Shown: positions 52,611 through 61,425 of the stretch, piece after piece
Numbering within the stretch: position 1 is the stretch's first letter
How the letters are laid out: each line of letters starts with the position of its first letter
Assembly (NCBI RefSeq): GCF_034043675.1
Contig: NZ_JAXCLA010000003.1
Span: 310,001-374,000 of the forward strand
DNA length: 64,000 nucleotides
Direction of reading: 5' to 3'
DNA from: KK5 sp034043675
GTDB lineage: Bacteria > Pseudomonadota > Gammaproteobacteria > Burkholderiales > Burkholderiaceae_C
Program-made: the position numbers and the translations under genes
Notes under the pieces: generated by a model
What the model saw: only the letters and a program-made list of their open reading frames with translations
Databases searched by the model: none
What the model was told of the DNA's origin: nothing

Positions 52611-54008
52611 ATGAGTTTCATCTGCTGCCATTGCATCCTGGATTCGCACGTCCGTGAAGCGCCCTACGACGATCCGCGCAAATGTGACTATTGCGGCGTC
52701 GAGGACCTAGGCATGGAAGTGCTTGACGTGGCGTACGACTGTTTGCGCGTTCTTCGTGAGCACTTCGAAACCACTCACACCTCGCCTTACGTGATCCTTC
52801 AGCATCGCCCACCGGAAGGGCTCAGCCTCATGGACACGCTACGGCAGCTGAACGTGGTTCAAGACGCTGCCTTGCCGGACCTCGTCGCAGAGACTCTGCA
52901 ATGCTGGCGATACGAGGTCTCCCAAGATGCATCAAAGCATGTGGAGGACTCCGCAGACCCATGGTTCCGACTCCATTCCGGTCAGCACTTTGAGGTTAGC
53001 CGCAAGTGGCGGGAGATGGAGCTTAGCCTGCGCCAGGAAGCTCGCTATGTAAACCGCAAAGCGATTGCGGTCCTTGATGACGTCTTCGCCGACTTGCATT
53101 CGTCGTCGACGGACGGGGGAACTCCTCTCATCGTCTACGCGGGGCCCGGTAAGGCCATATCAAGTTTGACTCGCGCGCGCGTATTTCAAACCGAACAGGC
53201 ACTACAGAGCGCGCTTGCGCACCCAGCAAGAAATCTCGGCACGCCGCCGGCTGGTGTGAGCCAGGCCGGTCGTATGAATGCGAAGGGGCAGCCGGCGTTC
53301 TATGGTGCAACTGCAGTAGAGGTTGCCGTCGCGGAGGTTCGCCCGCCAGTCGGTTCGTGGGTGGTCACGGCTGAGTTTGAGCTGACGCGCATAGTGAGTC
53401 TGCTCGACTTGAGCGCACTGGCCGAAATTCAGCTGGGCCCTCAGCAGAGCCTTTTCAATCCTGACTCCATTGCGCAAGTGGGGCGCCGGGACTTTCTTCG
53501 GACGCTGGCGAAGCGGCTAATTCAGCCGGTTATGCCGGAGCTCCAGGAGCACGACTACTTGGTCACTCAGGTGATCGCCGACTATCTTTCGGACCGCGAT
53601 GACGGGCCTATCGGCGGCATCCTTTACCCGTCCGCTCAGGTACACGGTGCGGAGACCGGGCACGGGCGCAATGTGGTGCTGTTTCCGAGGGCTGCCCAGG
53701 TGGAGGGCGCTGACGAACCATTCGAAGCCGAGGTAGTGATCTGGGACCTCGAAATTCAACAGAACGTCGCGACGCTAGGCTTTCACCCGGGAATCAGGCT
53801 CCCAGACCCGCCACCGCCGGAGTCATCTCACGATGGCCACTTCTCGGCAGAACCTCCCCTGCCACAGTTGCTTCCTTCGCTTCGCATCGACCTTGCCTCC
53901 ATGTGCGTTCATGAAGTTAAGGGAGTTGTCGTTGCGACCAAGGCCGTGCCGGTAGACGTCTTGCCCAAGGCCGGCGAGGGAATATCGCTGACTAGCTTGT
54001 TGGTGTAG
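52611..54008 (+). CDS. RES-domain protein with zinc-ribbon-like N-terminus, copy 2
   Basis: The 465-residue protein starts FICCHCILDSH and CDYCGVED, with the same cysteine layout as copy 1. The RES domain shows LTRARVF, FYGATAVEVAVAEVRPPVG and RNVVLFPRAA. The ATG at 52611 was preferred over TTG 52578, which has its Shine-Dalgarno too close. It differs enough from copy 1 to be an old paralogue or separate import. Confidence 0.75.
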   Translation: MSFICCHCILDSHVREAPYDDPRKCDYCGVEDLGMEVLDVAYDCLRVLREHFETTHTSPYVILQHRPPEGLSLMDTLRQLNVVQDAALPDLVAETLQCWRYEVSQDASKHVEDSADPWFRLHSGQHFEVSRKWREMELSLRQEARYVNRKAIAVLDDVFADLHSSSTDGGTPLIVYAGPGKAISSLTRARVFQTEQALQSALAHPARNLGTPPAGVSQAGRMNAKGQPAFYGATAVEVAVAEVRPPVGSWVVTAEFELTRIVSLLDLSALAEIQLGPQQSLFNPDSIAQVGRRDFLRTLAKRLIQPVMPELQEHDYLVTQVIADYLSDRDDGPIGGILYPSAQVHGAETGHGRNVVLFPRAAQVEGADEPFEAEVVIWDLEIQQNVATLGFHPGIRLPDPPPPESSHDGHFSAEPPLPQLLPSLRIDLASMCVHEVKGVVVATKAVPVDVLPKAGEGISLTSLLV

Positions 54009-54170
54009 CGCGCGTGAGGCCGCCGGCGGGTACTCAGCACGGCAAGTTTGCGGTCGCGCTGAGGTTCGCACACAAGTAGCGGCGGCCAGGGGCGGCCTTG
54101 CCGCCTGGTTGTTGACGCTGGGAGCTGGCGGCCCCACACTCAGTGCCCCACTTTCAAACGCAGCAACATC

Positions 54171-54329
54171 ATGGGTTATCTCAGTACGACCGCACGCGAT
54201 GAGCTCATCCGCGAGTACCTAGCAAAGCACGGCATCTACAGCCTCGAGGAAGCCCCGGACGAGTTGGTCGATGGCGCACAGGAGTACGCGGACGAATCTC
54301 TCGGCAAGGGCAACGCAAACCCGAAGTAG
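54171..54329 (+). CDS. small acidic protein of 52 residues
   Basis: The protein (GYLSTTARDELIREYLAKHG, then an acidic C-terminus) has a helical N-terminus. It starts at ATG 54171 with no clear ribosome-binding site and stands between two similar repeat elements. It is small enough to be an antitoxin-like partner, but nothing supports that directly. Confidence 0.35.
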   Translation: MGYLSTTARDELIREYLAKHGIYSLEEAPDELVDGAQEYADESLGKGNANPK

Positions 54330-54353
54330 TTCGCAACCTGACCGCGGGCGCCC

Positions 54354-54386
54354 ACTCAGCACGGCAAGTTCATGGCCGTGCTGAGT
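54354..54386. terminator. perfect 12-bp hairpin between convergent genes
   Basis: ACTCAGCACGGC at 54354-54365 and GCCGTGCTGAGT at 54375-54386 form a perfect stem with a 9-nt loop, 25 bp after the small gene's stop and 27 bp before that of the convergent gene. The first arm and loop start (ACTCAGCACGGCAAGTT) recur at 54032-54048, before the small gene, with a weaker stem. Confidence 0.55.
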
Positions 54387-54412
54387 AGGCCGTTCGGTTT
54401 AGGGCCCGCGGC

Positions 54413-55216
54413 CTAAGCCAGCTCTTGGCGCCGCAGCTTCTGCCGCAGCGACTTGACGTAGTCGGCGTCGAACGGCTCGTCCGGCCCACGGTCGAGAACG
54501 CAAGTTCCCAAGGTCGCCAAGGTTCGGTCAGTGAGCGAGAAGCCAGTGGGCAGAAAGCCGCCATACCGCCTCGTCGACTCGTCCAAATTCTCGAGGAGCG
54601 CGCTGAAGAAGTCCTTCGGCGAAGCCCGCTTACCTGTGGTCGCGGCAGCGGCTGCGGCATCCATCGCCACAGGCGTGGCGCGCTCAGCGTCCTCCGCGAG
54701 TTCCAGGGCAAAGTCACCAATCGACGGCCAATACTTCAGGTCGAATTGGTACGAGAGGCGTCCCAGGGGTTCCTTCACCCAGCTCTCGAAGAGCGGAATC
54801 CTCTCAGCTGCGGCCTCGATGACGCCGCACACGGAGTAGTGGGTGTCGGAGTGGAAGTCAGTGGTGTTGTGGATTTCTGAACGCCGCTCGATCAGGGTGG
54901 CCAGCTCTCGGGCGACCTCGGCAATCTGGGCGTTGACCCGCACCAGCTCGGCCCGATCAGCGCGCGACTGTGCCGTGGCTACCGGGTTCCGCAGGTAGGT
55001 GGCCCCCAGCAGCACGTCGAAGAACACGTTGAGCCCCTTGTGCCGCGCGTCAAGCTTCTCCGCCAGCTCTTCGTAGGCATCGGTCAGCTCAGTGCTGCGC
55101 GCCAGCATGCGTGCGGCGATGGCGTTCAGGCTCGGCCAGATGTTGTGCGTGATGTTGTATTCGATACCCTCTCTGAGGACGTCTTCGCAGAGTTGGGTGG
55201 AGGTCGGTTTGGTCAT
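54413..55216 (-). CDS. hypothetical helical protein, 267 residues
   Basis: The protein is helical with an alanine-rich middle (AMDAAAAAATTG) and no recognised domain. RNPVATAQSRADRAELVRVN suggests a coiled segment. It is the last gene before the right end and is transcribed inward. Start ATG 55216. Function unknown. Confidence 0.5.
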   Translation of the reverse strand: MTKPTSTQLCEDVLREGIEYNITHNIWPSLNAIAARMLARSTELTDAYEELAEKLDARHKGLNVFFDVLLGATYLRNPVATAQSRADRAELVRVNAQIAEVARELATLIERRSEIHNTTDFHSDTHYSVCGVIEAAAERIPLFESWVKEPLGRLSYQFDLKYWPSIGDFALELAEDAERATPVAMDAAAAAATTGKRASPKDFFSALLENLDESTRRYGGFLPTGFSLTDRTLATLGTCVLDRGPDEPFDADYVKSLRQKLRRQELA

Positions 55217-55566
55217 TCCCTGTCCTGGCTGTTCATGATGAACGGAGCGTAGTGCTGGGGGCGCTGGCTGTCGGTATCCGAAAACTCGAGATTGCGGGCG
55301 GTTCGGATACCCGGCGCTTTGTGGCTTATCGGACCGCCCGGCCGTGTTGGGAAGGATCGAGGGCGTACTTCCAGGCCTGGGATGACATGAGCGCCATAAA
55401 GAGCGCTTTTCGAGTCGGCTTGAGCACGGCGTTCAACTCTGAGGACAGCGGAGGCCGTTCCGCTAGTCGAAAGGCTGGCGGCGAAGCTGCAAATGGGGCA
55501 GAGTTAGCGATGGCGAGTCGCTGACCGGGACGTCCGATTTGGCGCTTTTGCTGGCGCTGGTTTTGA

Positions 55567-55907
55567 GAAAGAACCAGTTTGACCGATGCGCGGAATTGCC
55601 GTTTTGGGGTTTCCGCGGCAAGGTCGGCGAAGCGACGTAAAGCGTTGATCCGAAAGGGAGGCGCTGAGCGGAGTAGTGGGACGTGCCGGAGATTGAGGCT
55701 GGGGACGGCCGAAATGGGCTGGTTGGCGGCGATGAGGGTGCCGTGCCGTGCCGGGCAGGGGGGGTTTGGTGCCTGTCATAAGAGGAAAGAACCTCTTTGA
55801 CTCGCCAAGTTCGGGGGATTTGGGGGTCGAGTTAAGAACCGCTCGATTTTTTGACCTGCCGTGACCCTGGTTAAGAACGTTTTGACTCGGTTAAGTACGT
55901 TTTTGAC
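55567..55907 (-). repeat. right-end TnsB-type binding sites
   Basis: Copies of a GTTAAGnACGTTTTGAC motif lie at 55869-55886 and 55889-55907, with a longer-spaced one at 55830-55854. Degenerate relatives (GAAAGAACCnnTTTGAC) are at 55567-55584 and 55785-55802. In reverse they match the left array. The outermost site ends 28 bp from the putR stop codon. The rest of the gene-free stretch 55217-55935 shows nothing else. Confidence 0.65.
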
Positions 55908-55935
55908 CTGAACCATCGCGAGCGCACTTAAGGCC

Positions 55936-56418
55936 TCAAATCGCCAACGCCGTCGTACTCTTCACCTCCTCCATCACCGCATACGTCCGCGTCTCGCGCA
56001 CGCCCGGCAGGGTCCAGATCACGCTGCCGATGAACTCGCGGTAGGCGGTCATGCTGGCGACGCGGGTCTTCAGCAGGTAGTCGAAGCCGCCGGCGACCAG
56101 GTGGCACTCGAGGATTTCGGGGCGGGCCTGCACGGCGGCCTTGAAGTTGTCCATCACATCGTGCACCGTGCGGTCCAGCAGGATCTCGATGAAGACGAGC
56201 ATCGACTGGCCGAGCTTCTCGGGATTCAGCCGCGCCTCGTAGCCGAGGATGTAGCCTTCGCGGGTGAGGCGCTTGACGCGCTCGAGCACGGCCGTCGGCG
56301 ATAGGTGCACCGCCTCGGCCAGTTTCAGGTTGGAGATGCGCCCGTCGGCCTGCAGCACGCGCAGGATGCGGGCGTCGATCGTGTCGATGCCGTTGTCATA
56401 TCGGGAATCGCTGCTCAT
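55936..56418 (-). CDS. putR: Lrp/AsnC-family regulator of proline utilisation
   Basis: The 160-residue protein has a helix-turn-helix (ISNLKLAEAVHLSPTAVLER) and a C-terminal RAM domain (GFDYLLKTRVASM). It is divergent from putA with 96 bp between them, the standard arrangement for an Lrp-type activator of proline catabolism. It belongs to the core chromosome. Its 3' end would be the attachment site of the Tn7-like element. Confidence 0.88.
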   Translation of the reverse strand: MSSDSRYDNGIDTIDARILRVLQADGRISNLKLAEAVHLSPTAVLERVKRLTREGYILGYEARLNPEKLGQSMLVFIEILLDRTVHDVMDNFKAAVQARPEILECHLVAGGFDYLLKTRVASMTAYREFIGSVIWTLPGVRETRTYAVMEEVKSTTALAI

Positions 56419-56451
56419 GCCGAATTTTCCACTACAGGTGCCGCCATGATC

Positions 56452-56464
56452 TGAATTTAATTCA
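56452..56464. promoter_or_regulatory. Lrp-type palindrome between putR and putA
   Basis: TGAATTTAATTCA is a 13-bp palindrome in the 96-bp divergent space, similar to Lrp-family half-sites. It is a likely PutR operator controlling both genes. Confidence 0.5.
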
Positions 56465-56514
56465 TCGACAGCGCTCCTACAGTCCCGCTCATCACTAAAT
56501 CGGACGCCTTCGCC

Positions 56515-59500
56515 ATGACCGCCTTCGCCCTGTTGCCCGAAATCCCCCGTCTGCCGGATCCGTACCGTGAGGAGATCGGCGTCGTGAGCACGCTGGCCGA
56601 TGGCGTGCGCGCCTCGCTGGACTGGCCGGCCGTGATCGCCCAGGCCGCGCCCTGGGTGGAGCAGGTGCGTGCCAACCCGGCTCCGTTCTGGGCGATGGAG
56701 TCGCTGTTGCGCGAGTACCCGATCACTTCGTCCGAAGGCCTCGCGCTGATGCGCCTGGCCGAGGCGCTGCTGCGCGTGCCCGATGCGCCGACCGCCATCG
56801 CGCTGACCGCCGACCAGCTGGGCCGTGCCGATTTCGAAGGCGCGTCTGAAGGCCCGCACAAGATGCTCGCCAGCATCTCCGCCACGGCCATCTCGCTGTC
56901 GAAGAAGTTCCTGCCGGGCTCGGAGGAAGAGGGTGGCCTGCTGAAGCGCCTGGGCGCGCAGACGGTGGTGGCCGCCACGGTGCGGGCGATCCAGTTGCTG
57001 GGCCGCCAGTTCGTGCTGGGCCGCAACATCCGCGAGGCGATGGATGAAGCTGCGTCGGCGCGCCGCGTGCAGGGCATGCTGCGCTTCAGCTACGACATGC
57101 TGGGCGAGGGCGCCCGCACCGAGCACGATGCCCAGCGCTACCAGGCGGCCTACATCGGCGCGATCAAGGCGATCGCCGGCGGCCGCAAGGCAGAGTCGCC
57201 GGAAGGCGCCGACGGCATCTCGATCAAGCTCTCGGCGCTGTTCTCGCGCTACGAGGTGCTGCAGCGCGACCGCGTGTTCGTCGAGCTGCTGCCGCGCGTC
57301 TGGGAGCTGATCGAACTGGCCGCCGCCGCCAACATCAACCTGACGATTGACGCCGAGGAGGTCGACCGGCTGGAGCTGAGCCTGGACGTGCTGGACGCGC
57401 TGGCCGCCCGCATCGCCGGCGCCTACCCGCAGTGGCGCGGCTTCGGCCTGGCCGTGCAGGCCTACCAGACGCGCGCGCTGCAGGTGGTCGACGAGGTGGC
57501 CGCCATCGCACGCAAGCACGGCCTGCGCTTCATGGTGCGCCTGGTCAAGGGCGCCTACTGGGACGGCGAGATCAAGCGCGCCCAGGAGCTGGGCCTGGCC
57601 GGCTACCCGGTCTTCACGCACAAGCAGCACACCGACGTCTCCTACCTCGCCTGCGCCAAGCGCCTGATCGAGCACGCGGATGTGATCTACCCGCAGTTCG
57701 CCAGCCACAACGCCGGCACCATCGCCGCCATCGTGCAGATGGCGCGCGATGCGAAGGCGCCGTTCGAGATGCAGCGCCTGCACGGCATGGGCGAGGGCGT
57801 CTACCGCGAGGTGCTGAAGGACGGCACGATCCCTTGCCGCGTCTACGCGCCGGTGGGCGAGCATCGCGATCTGCTGGCCTACCTGGTGCGGCGCCTGTTG
57901 GAGAACGGCGCCAATTCGTCCTTCGTCCACCAGCTGGCCGACGTGAACGTGCAGGTGCCCGAGCTGCTCGGCTCGCCGCTGGACGAGATCCAGCGCAGCG
58001 GCTCGCAGCCGCTCCCGCGCGAGCTGTACGGCGCCGGCCGCGCCAACTCCACCGGCGCGGACCTCACCGTGCCGGCCCAGCGCGTGGCGATCCACGAAGC
58101 GCTGAAAACGACCCAGGTGCCGCCGATGGCTGAGGCCAGCGCCGGCGAGGTCGATGCCGCGATGCAGCGCCTGGCCGCCGGCTTCCCGGCCTGGAACGCC
58201 ACGCCGGTCAGCCAGCGCGCCGCCATCCTGCGCCGCGCCGCCGATGCGCTGGACGCGCGCCTGGCCGAGTTCTGCGCAGTGCTGGTCAAGGAAGCGTTCA
58301 AGACCCAGGCCGACTGCGTGGCCGAGGTCCGCGAAGCCGTCGACTTTCTGCGTTACTACGCCAACCAGGCCGAGGCGGATGCGGCCGGTATGAACGGCCG
58401 CGGCGTCTTCGTCTGCATCAGCCCCTGGAACTTCCCGCTGGCGATCTTCGCCGGCCAGGTGGTCGCCGCGCTGGTGGCCGGCAACACGGTGGCGGCCAAG
58501 CCCGCGGAACAGACCCCGTTCGTGGCGCTGAAGATGGTCGAGCTGCTGCACACGGCCGGCGTTCCGCAAGACGCGCTGGCGCTGCTGCACGGCGCGGGCG
58601 AGACGGTCGGCGCCGGCCTGGTGGCCCATGCGGAGACTGCGGGCGTCTGCTTCACCGGCTCCACCGCCGTGGCGCAGATCATCAACCGCGCGCTGGCGGC
58701 GAAGTGCGAGGGCCAGGTCTTGCCCCTGATCGCCGAGACCGGCGGCTTGAACGCGATGGTGGTGGACTCCACCGCGCTGCCCGAGCAGGTGATCGATGCC
58801 GTGGTGCAGAGCGCTTTCCGCTCGGCCGGCCAGCGCTGCTCGGCGCTGCGCCTGCTGTGCGTGCAGGACGAGATTGCCGACGGCGTGATCGAGATGCTGC
58901 GCGGCGCGCTGCAACAGCTGTGGGTGGGCCTGCCCGCAGACCTGGCAACCGACGTTGGCCCGGTCATCGACGACGAGGCCTTCGCCAACGTCGGCGCCCA
59001 TGTGCAGCGCCTGAAGCGCGAGGCCACGCTGATCGCCGAGGCACCGGTGCACGACACGATGCCGCGCCAGATCCGCCCGGTCGCGTTCGAGATCCGGGCC
59101 GTCGAACAGCTGGGTGCCGAGATCTTCGGCCCGGTGCTGCACGTCGTGCGCTTCAAGGACGACGTGGATGCCGTCGTCGAGCGCATCAACGCGCTGGGCT
59201 ACGGCCTGACCCTGGGCATTCAGACCCGCATCGACAGCCGCGCCCAGCGCCTGGCCGACAAGGCCCGTATTGGCAATGTCTACGTCAATCGCAACATCAT
59301 CGGCGCGGTCGTCGGCGTGCAGCCCTTCGGCGGCGAAGGCATGTCCGGCACCGGCCCGAAGGCCGGCGGCCCGAATTACCTGAAGCGCTTCTGCGCGGAG
59401 CCAGTGCTGGACGGTGCGCCGCTGGCCGACGTGGCGACGGCTAGCGTCAGCACCGCCCGCCTGCCCGCGGCCGACGCCGGCTGGGCCGCCACCCCGCTGG

Positions 59501-60033
59501 CCGAGCGCGCCGCTGCGATCCGCCGTGCCGGCCTGGCCCCGATCGCCGATGCCGCCGAGCGCCAGTTCGCCGAGCAGGAGCTGCCGGGCCCGACCGGCGA
59601 GAGCAACACGCTGCGCCAGCACGCCCGCGGCCTCATCGCCGTGCTGGCCGACGGCGCCGGCCTGCCGGCCGTGGCTTCGGCTCTGCTGGCCGGCAACAGC
59701 GTGGCCTGGCTGACCGACATGAGCGCGGAGGCGCAGCGCCAGGTCCTGCTGAAGGCCGGCTTGCCGGCGGCGGCGCTGACCTTGCTGCCGCAGTCCGCGC
59801 TGGACGGCGTGCTGGACGACGCGGGCCTCGCCGGCCTGGCCGTTCCTGCCGCAGCGCCGGAACTGCTGCACCAACTGCAGCAGCGCCTGGCCGCGCGGCC
59901 CGGTGCGATCCTGCCGCTGATCGTGGCGGCCGGCCATCCGCGCCAGCTCTACCGTTTCGCGGCCGAGCAGACTTTGACGATCAACACGGCGGCGGCCGGC
60001 GGCAATGCGGCCTTGCTCGCAGGTACCCACTGA
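56515..60033 (+). CDS. putA: bifunctional proline dehydrogenase / delta-1-pyrroline-5-carboxylate dehydrogenase
   Basis: The 1172-residue enzyme oxidises proline to glutamate. A proline dehydrogenase barrel lies in about residues 100-460 (LSALFSRYEVLQ, then RLVKGAYWDGEIK). An aldehyde dehydrogenase domain follows, with PWNFPLAIF, the glutamate of ETGG, and the catalytic C775 in SAGQRCSALR. A C-terminal aldehyde-dehydrogenase-like fold-domain covers the last 150 residues. There is no N-terminal ribbon-helix-helix domain, so it cannot repress itself; PutR presumably controls it. proC lies 22 bp downstream. Confidence 0.95.
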   Translation: MTAFALLPEIPRLPDPYREEIGVVSTLADGVRASLDWPAVIAQAAPWVEQVRANPAPFWAMESLLREYPITSSEGLALMRLAEALLRVPDAPTAIALTADQLGRADFEGASEGPHKMLASISATAISLSKKFLPGSEEEGGLLKRLGAQTVVAATVRAIQLLGRQFVLGRNIREAMDEAASARRVQGMLRFSYDMLGEGARTEHDAQRYQAAYIGAIKAIAGGRKAESPEGADGISIKLSALFSRYEVLQRDRVFVELLPRVWELIELAAAANINLTIDAEEVDRLELSLDVLDALAARIAGAYPQWRGFGLAVQAYQTRALQVVDEVAAIARKHGLRFMVRLVKGAYWDGEIKRAQELGLAGYPVFTHKQHTDVSYLACAKRLIEHADVIYPQFASHNAGTIAAIVQMARDAKAPFEMQRLHGMGEGVYREVLKDGTIPCRVYAPVGEHRDLLAYLVRRLLENGANSSFVHQLADVNVQVPELLGSPLDEIQRSGSQPLPRELYGAGRANSTGADLTVPAQRVAIHEALKTTQVPPMAEASAGEVDAAMQRLAAGFPAWNATPVSQRAAILRRAADALDARLAEFCAVLVKEAFKTQADCVAEVREAVDFLRYYANQAEADAAGMNGRGVFVCISPWNFPLAIFAGQVVAALVAGNTVAAKPAEQTPFVALKMVELLHTAGVPQDALALLHGAGETVGAGLVAHAETAGVCFTGSTAVAQIINRALAAKCEGQVLPLIAETGGLNAMVVDSTALPEQVIDAVVQSAFRSAGQRCSALRLLCVQDEIADGVIEMLRGALQQLWVGLPADLATDVGPVIDDEAFANVGAHVQRLKREATLIAEAPVHDTMPRQIRPVAFEIRAVEQLGAEIFGPVLHVVRFKDDVDAVVERINALGYGLTLGIQTRIDSRAQRLADKARIGNVYVNRNIIGAVVGVQPFGGEGMSGTGPKAGGPNYLKRFCAEPVLDGAPLADVATASVSTARLPAADAGWAATPLAERAAAIRRAGLAPIADAAERQFAEQELPGPTGESNTLRQHARGLIAVLADGAGLPAVASALLAGNSVAWLTDMSAEAQRQVLLKAGLPAAALTLLPQSALDGVLDDAGLAGLAVPAAAPELLHQLQQRLAARPGAILPLIVAAGHPRQLYRFAAEQTLTINTAAAGGNAALLAGTH

Positions 60034-60055
60034 CGCTCAACCTACACTGACCGCC

Positions 60056-60871
60056 ATGGCACTTCCTCGCATTGCATTCATCGGCGGCGGCAACATGGCC
60101 TCCGCGATCATCGGCGGCCTGCTGCGCGCCGGTCACCCCCGCGCCTCGCTGGCCGTCGTCGAGCCCTTCGAGCCGCAACGCCAGAAGCTCTGCGCCGATT
60201 TCGGCATCGATGCGCTGGCCGCCGCCGACGCGAGCCTGGCGGACGCCGGCCTGCTGGTCTGGGCCGTCAAGCCGCAGATGTTCGCCGCAGCTGCCGGGCC
60301 CTGCGCCGGCGTGATCGGTGGCGCTCTGCAGCTGTCGGTCATGGCCGGCATCCGCAGCGATGCGATCGCCCGCGCCACCGGCAGCGAGCGCGTCGTCCGC
60401 GCGATGCCCAACACGCCGGCGCTGATCGGCGAAGGCATCGCCGGGCTGTTCGCGCGCACGGCCGTGTCGGCCGAGGACAAGGCGCTGGTCGAGCAGGTGC
60501 TGGCGCCGACCGGCACGAGCCTGTGGGTCGGGCAAGAAGCCGATCTCGACGCGGTGACGGCGCTGTCGGGCTCGGGCCCGGCCTACTTCTTCTACATCGT
60601 CGAGGCCATGATGGCCGCCGCCGTCGAGATGGGCCTGACGGCCGAGCAGGGCCGGCAGCTCGCGCTCGCCACCTGCGGCGGCGCCGCCGCGCTGGGTCTG
60701 CAGTCGAGCGAATCGCCGACGGTGCTGCGCGAGCGCGTCACGTCCAAGGGCGGCACCACCTATGCAGCGATCACCAGCCTGCAGGCCGATGGTGTCGGCG
60801 AGGCCGTCCAGCGCGCCGTCAAAGCCGCGCAAGTCCGCGCCCGCGAACTCGGCGACGAGTTCGGCGGCTGA
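60056..60871 (+). CDS. proC: pyrroline-5-carboxylate reductase
   Basis: The 271-residue protein has the NADP-binding FIGGGNMASAIIGG and the family core AVSAEDK, ALSGSGPAYFFYI, and SPTVLRERVTSKGGTT. It makes proline from P5C, so it opposes PutA. It follows putA by 22 bp and precedes ubiC by 9 bp. Confidence 0.95.
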   Translation: MALPRIAFIGGGNMASAIIGGLLRAGHPRASLAVVEPFEPQRQKLCADFGIDALAAADASLADAGLLVWAVKPQMFAAAAGPCAGVIGGALQLSVMAGIRSDAIARATGSERVVRAMPNTPALIGEGIAGLFARTAVSAEDKALVEQVLAPTGTSLWVGQEADLDAVTALSGSGPAYFFYIVEAMMAAAVEMGLTAEQGRQLALATCGGAAALGLQSSESPTVLRERVTSKGGTTYAAITSLQADGVGEAVQRAVKAAQVRARELGDEFGG

Positions 60872-60880
60872 CATCCACGC

Positions 60881-61414
60881 ATGGGACGAGCAAGCCGCGA
60901 CAGCTTGCGCGACTGGCTGCGCGCACCGGGTTCGCTGAGCAAGCGCCTGGCGGCATTGGGCGAGCGCTACGAGGTCCAGGTCTTGCGGCAACGGCTGACC
61001 CCGTTCCGCAAGCCGGAGCGCGACGCGCTGGGCCTGCCGGGCCGCGGCTGCACGGTCGTGCGCGAGGTGATCCTGTGGGTGGACGGCCGGCCGCTGGTCT
61101 GGGCTCGCTCATCGCTGCACCAGCGCTCGCTGGCCGGCCCGTGGAAGGCGGTGCGGGGCCTGGGCGCCAAGCCGCTGGGCCATCTGCTCTACGACGATCC
61201 GCGCGTCACCCGCAGCGAGCTGCAGCCGCGCCGCCTGGCGCGCTACGGCCACACGCGTCGGCAGATGTGCCGGCAGTGGCTGGCCGCCACCGGTGAGCCC
61301 GCGTCGCCGCAGATGCTGTGGTCGCGCAACTCGGTGTTCTGCCGCCGGGGTGCGGAGCTGCGGGTGATGGAGTTGTTCGCGCCCGGGTTGGAGCGGGTGC
61401 CCAGACTCCGCTGA
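60881..61414 (+). CDS. ubiC: chorismate pyruvate-lyase
   Basis: The 177-residue protein matches UbiC: REVILWVDGRPLVWARS, LGHLLYDD, and LWSRNSVF with late arginines. It makes 4-hydroxybenzoate, the first step of ubiquinone synthesis. It begins 9 bp after proC and ends 11 bp before the next gene, suggesting an operon. Confidence 0.85.
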   Translation: MGRASRDSLRDWLRAPGSLSKRLAALGERYEVQVLRQRLTPFRKPERDALGLPGRGCTVVREVILWVDGRPLVWARSSLHQRSLAGPWKAVRGLGAKPLGHLLYDDPRVTRSELQPRRLARYGHTRRQMCRQWLAATGEPASPQMLWSRNSVFCRRGAELRVMELFAPGLERVPRLR

Positions 61415-61425
61415 AAATCAGCGTC

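Larger units (their letters stand above)
8025..55907. mobile_element. Tn7-like transposon of about 48 kb
   Basis: The limits given are the outermost recognised repeats; the exact terminal bases are not resolved. Inward-facing copies of a GTCAAAA..CTTAAC motif lie at both ends. Inside are TnsA, TnsB, TnsC, a TniQ/TnsD-type protein and a large cargo rich in nucleases and HEPN, RES and PIN-type proteins. The right end lies about 28 bp from the stop codon of putR. Tn7 itself inserts beside the 3' end of a conserved gene. The tns operon lies centrally instead of next to one end, which is unusual and leaves room for nested or fused elements. Confidence 0.62.

Noticed and set aside
55252..55524. Small plus-strand frame before the right end
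   Set aside because: No ribosome-binding site or recognisable sequence; it lies in the gene-free end region.
55936..60030. Long minus-strand open frame of 1364 codons opposite putA
   Set aside because: It is an alternate-frame shadow of GC-rich putA. Only its last 160 codons, the Lrp-type gene, are real.
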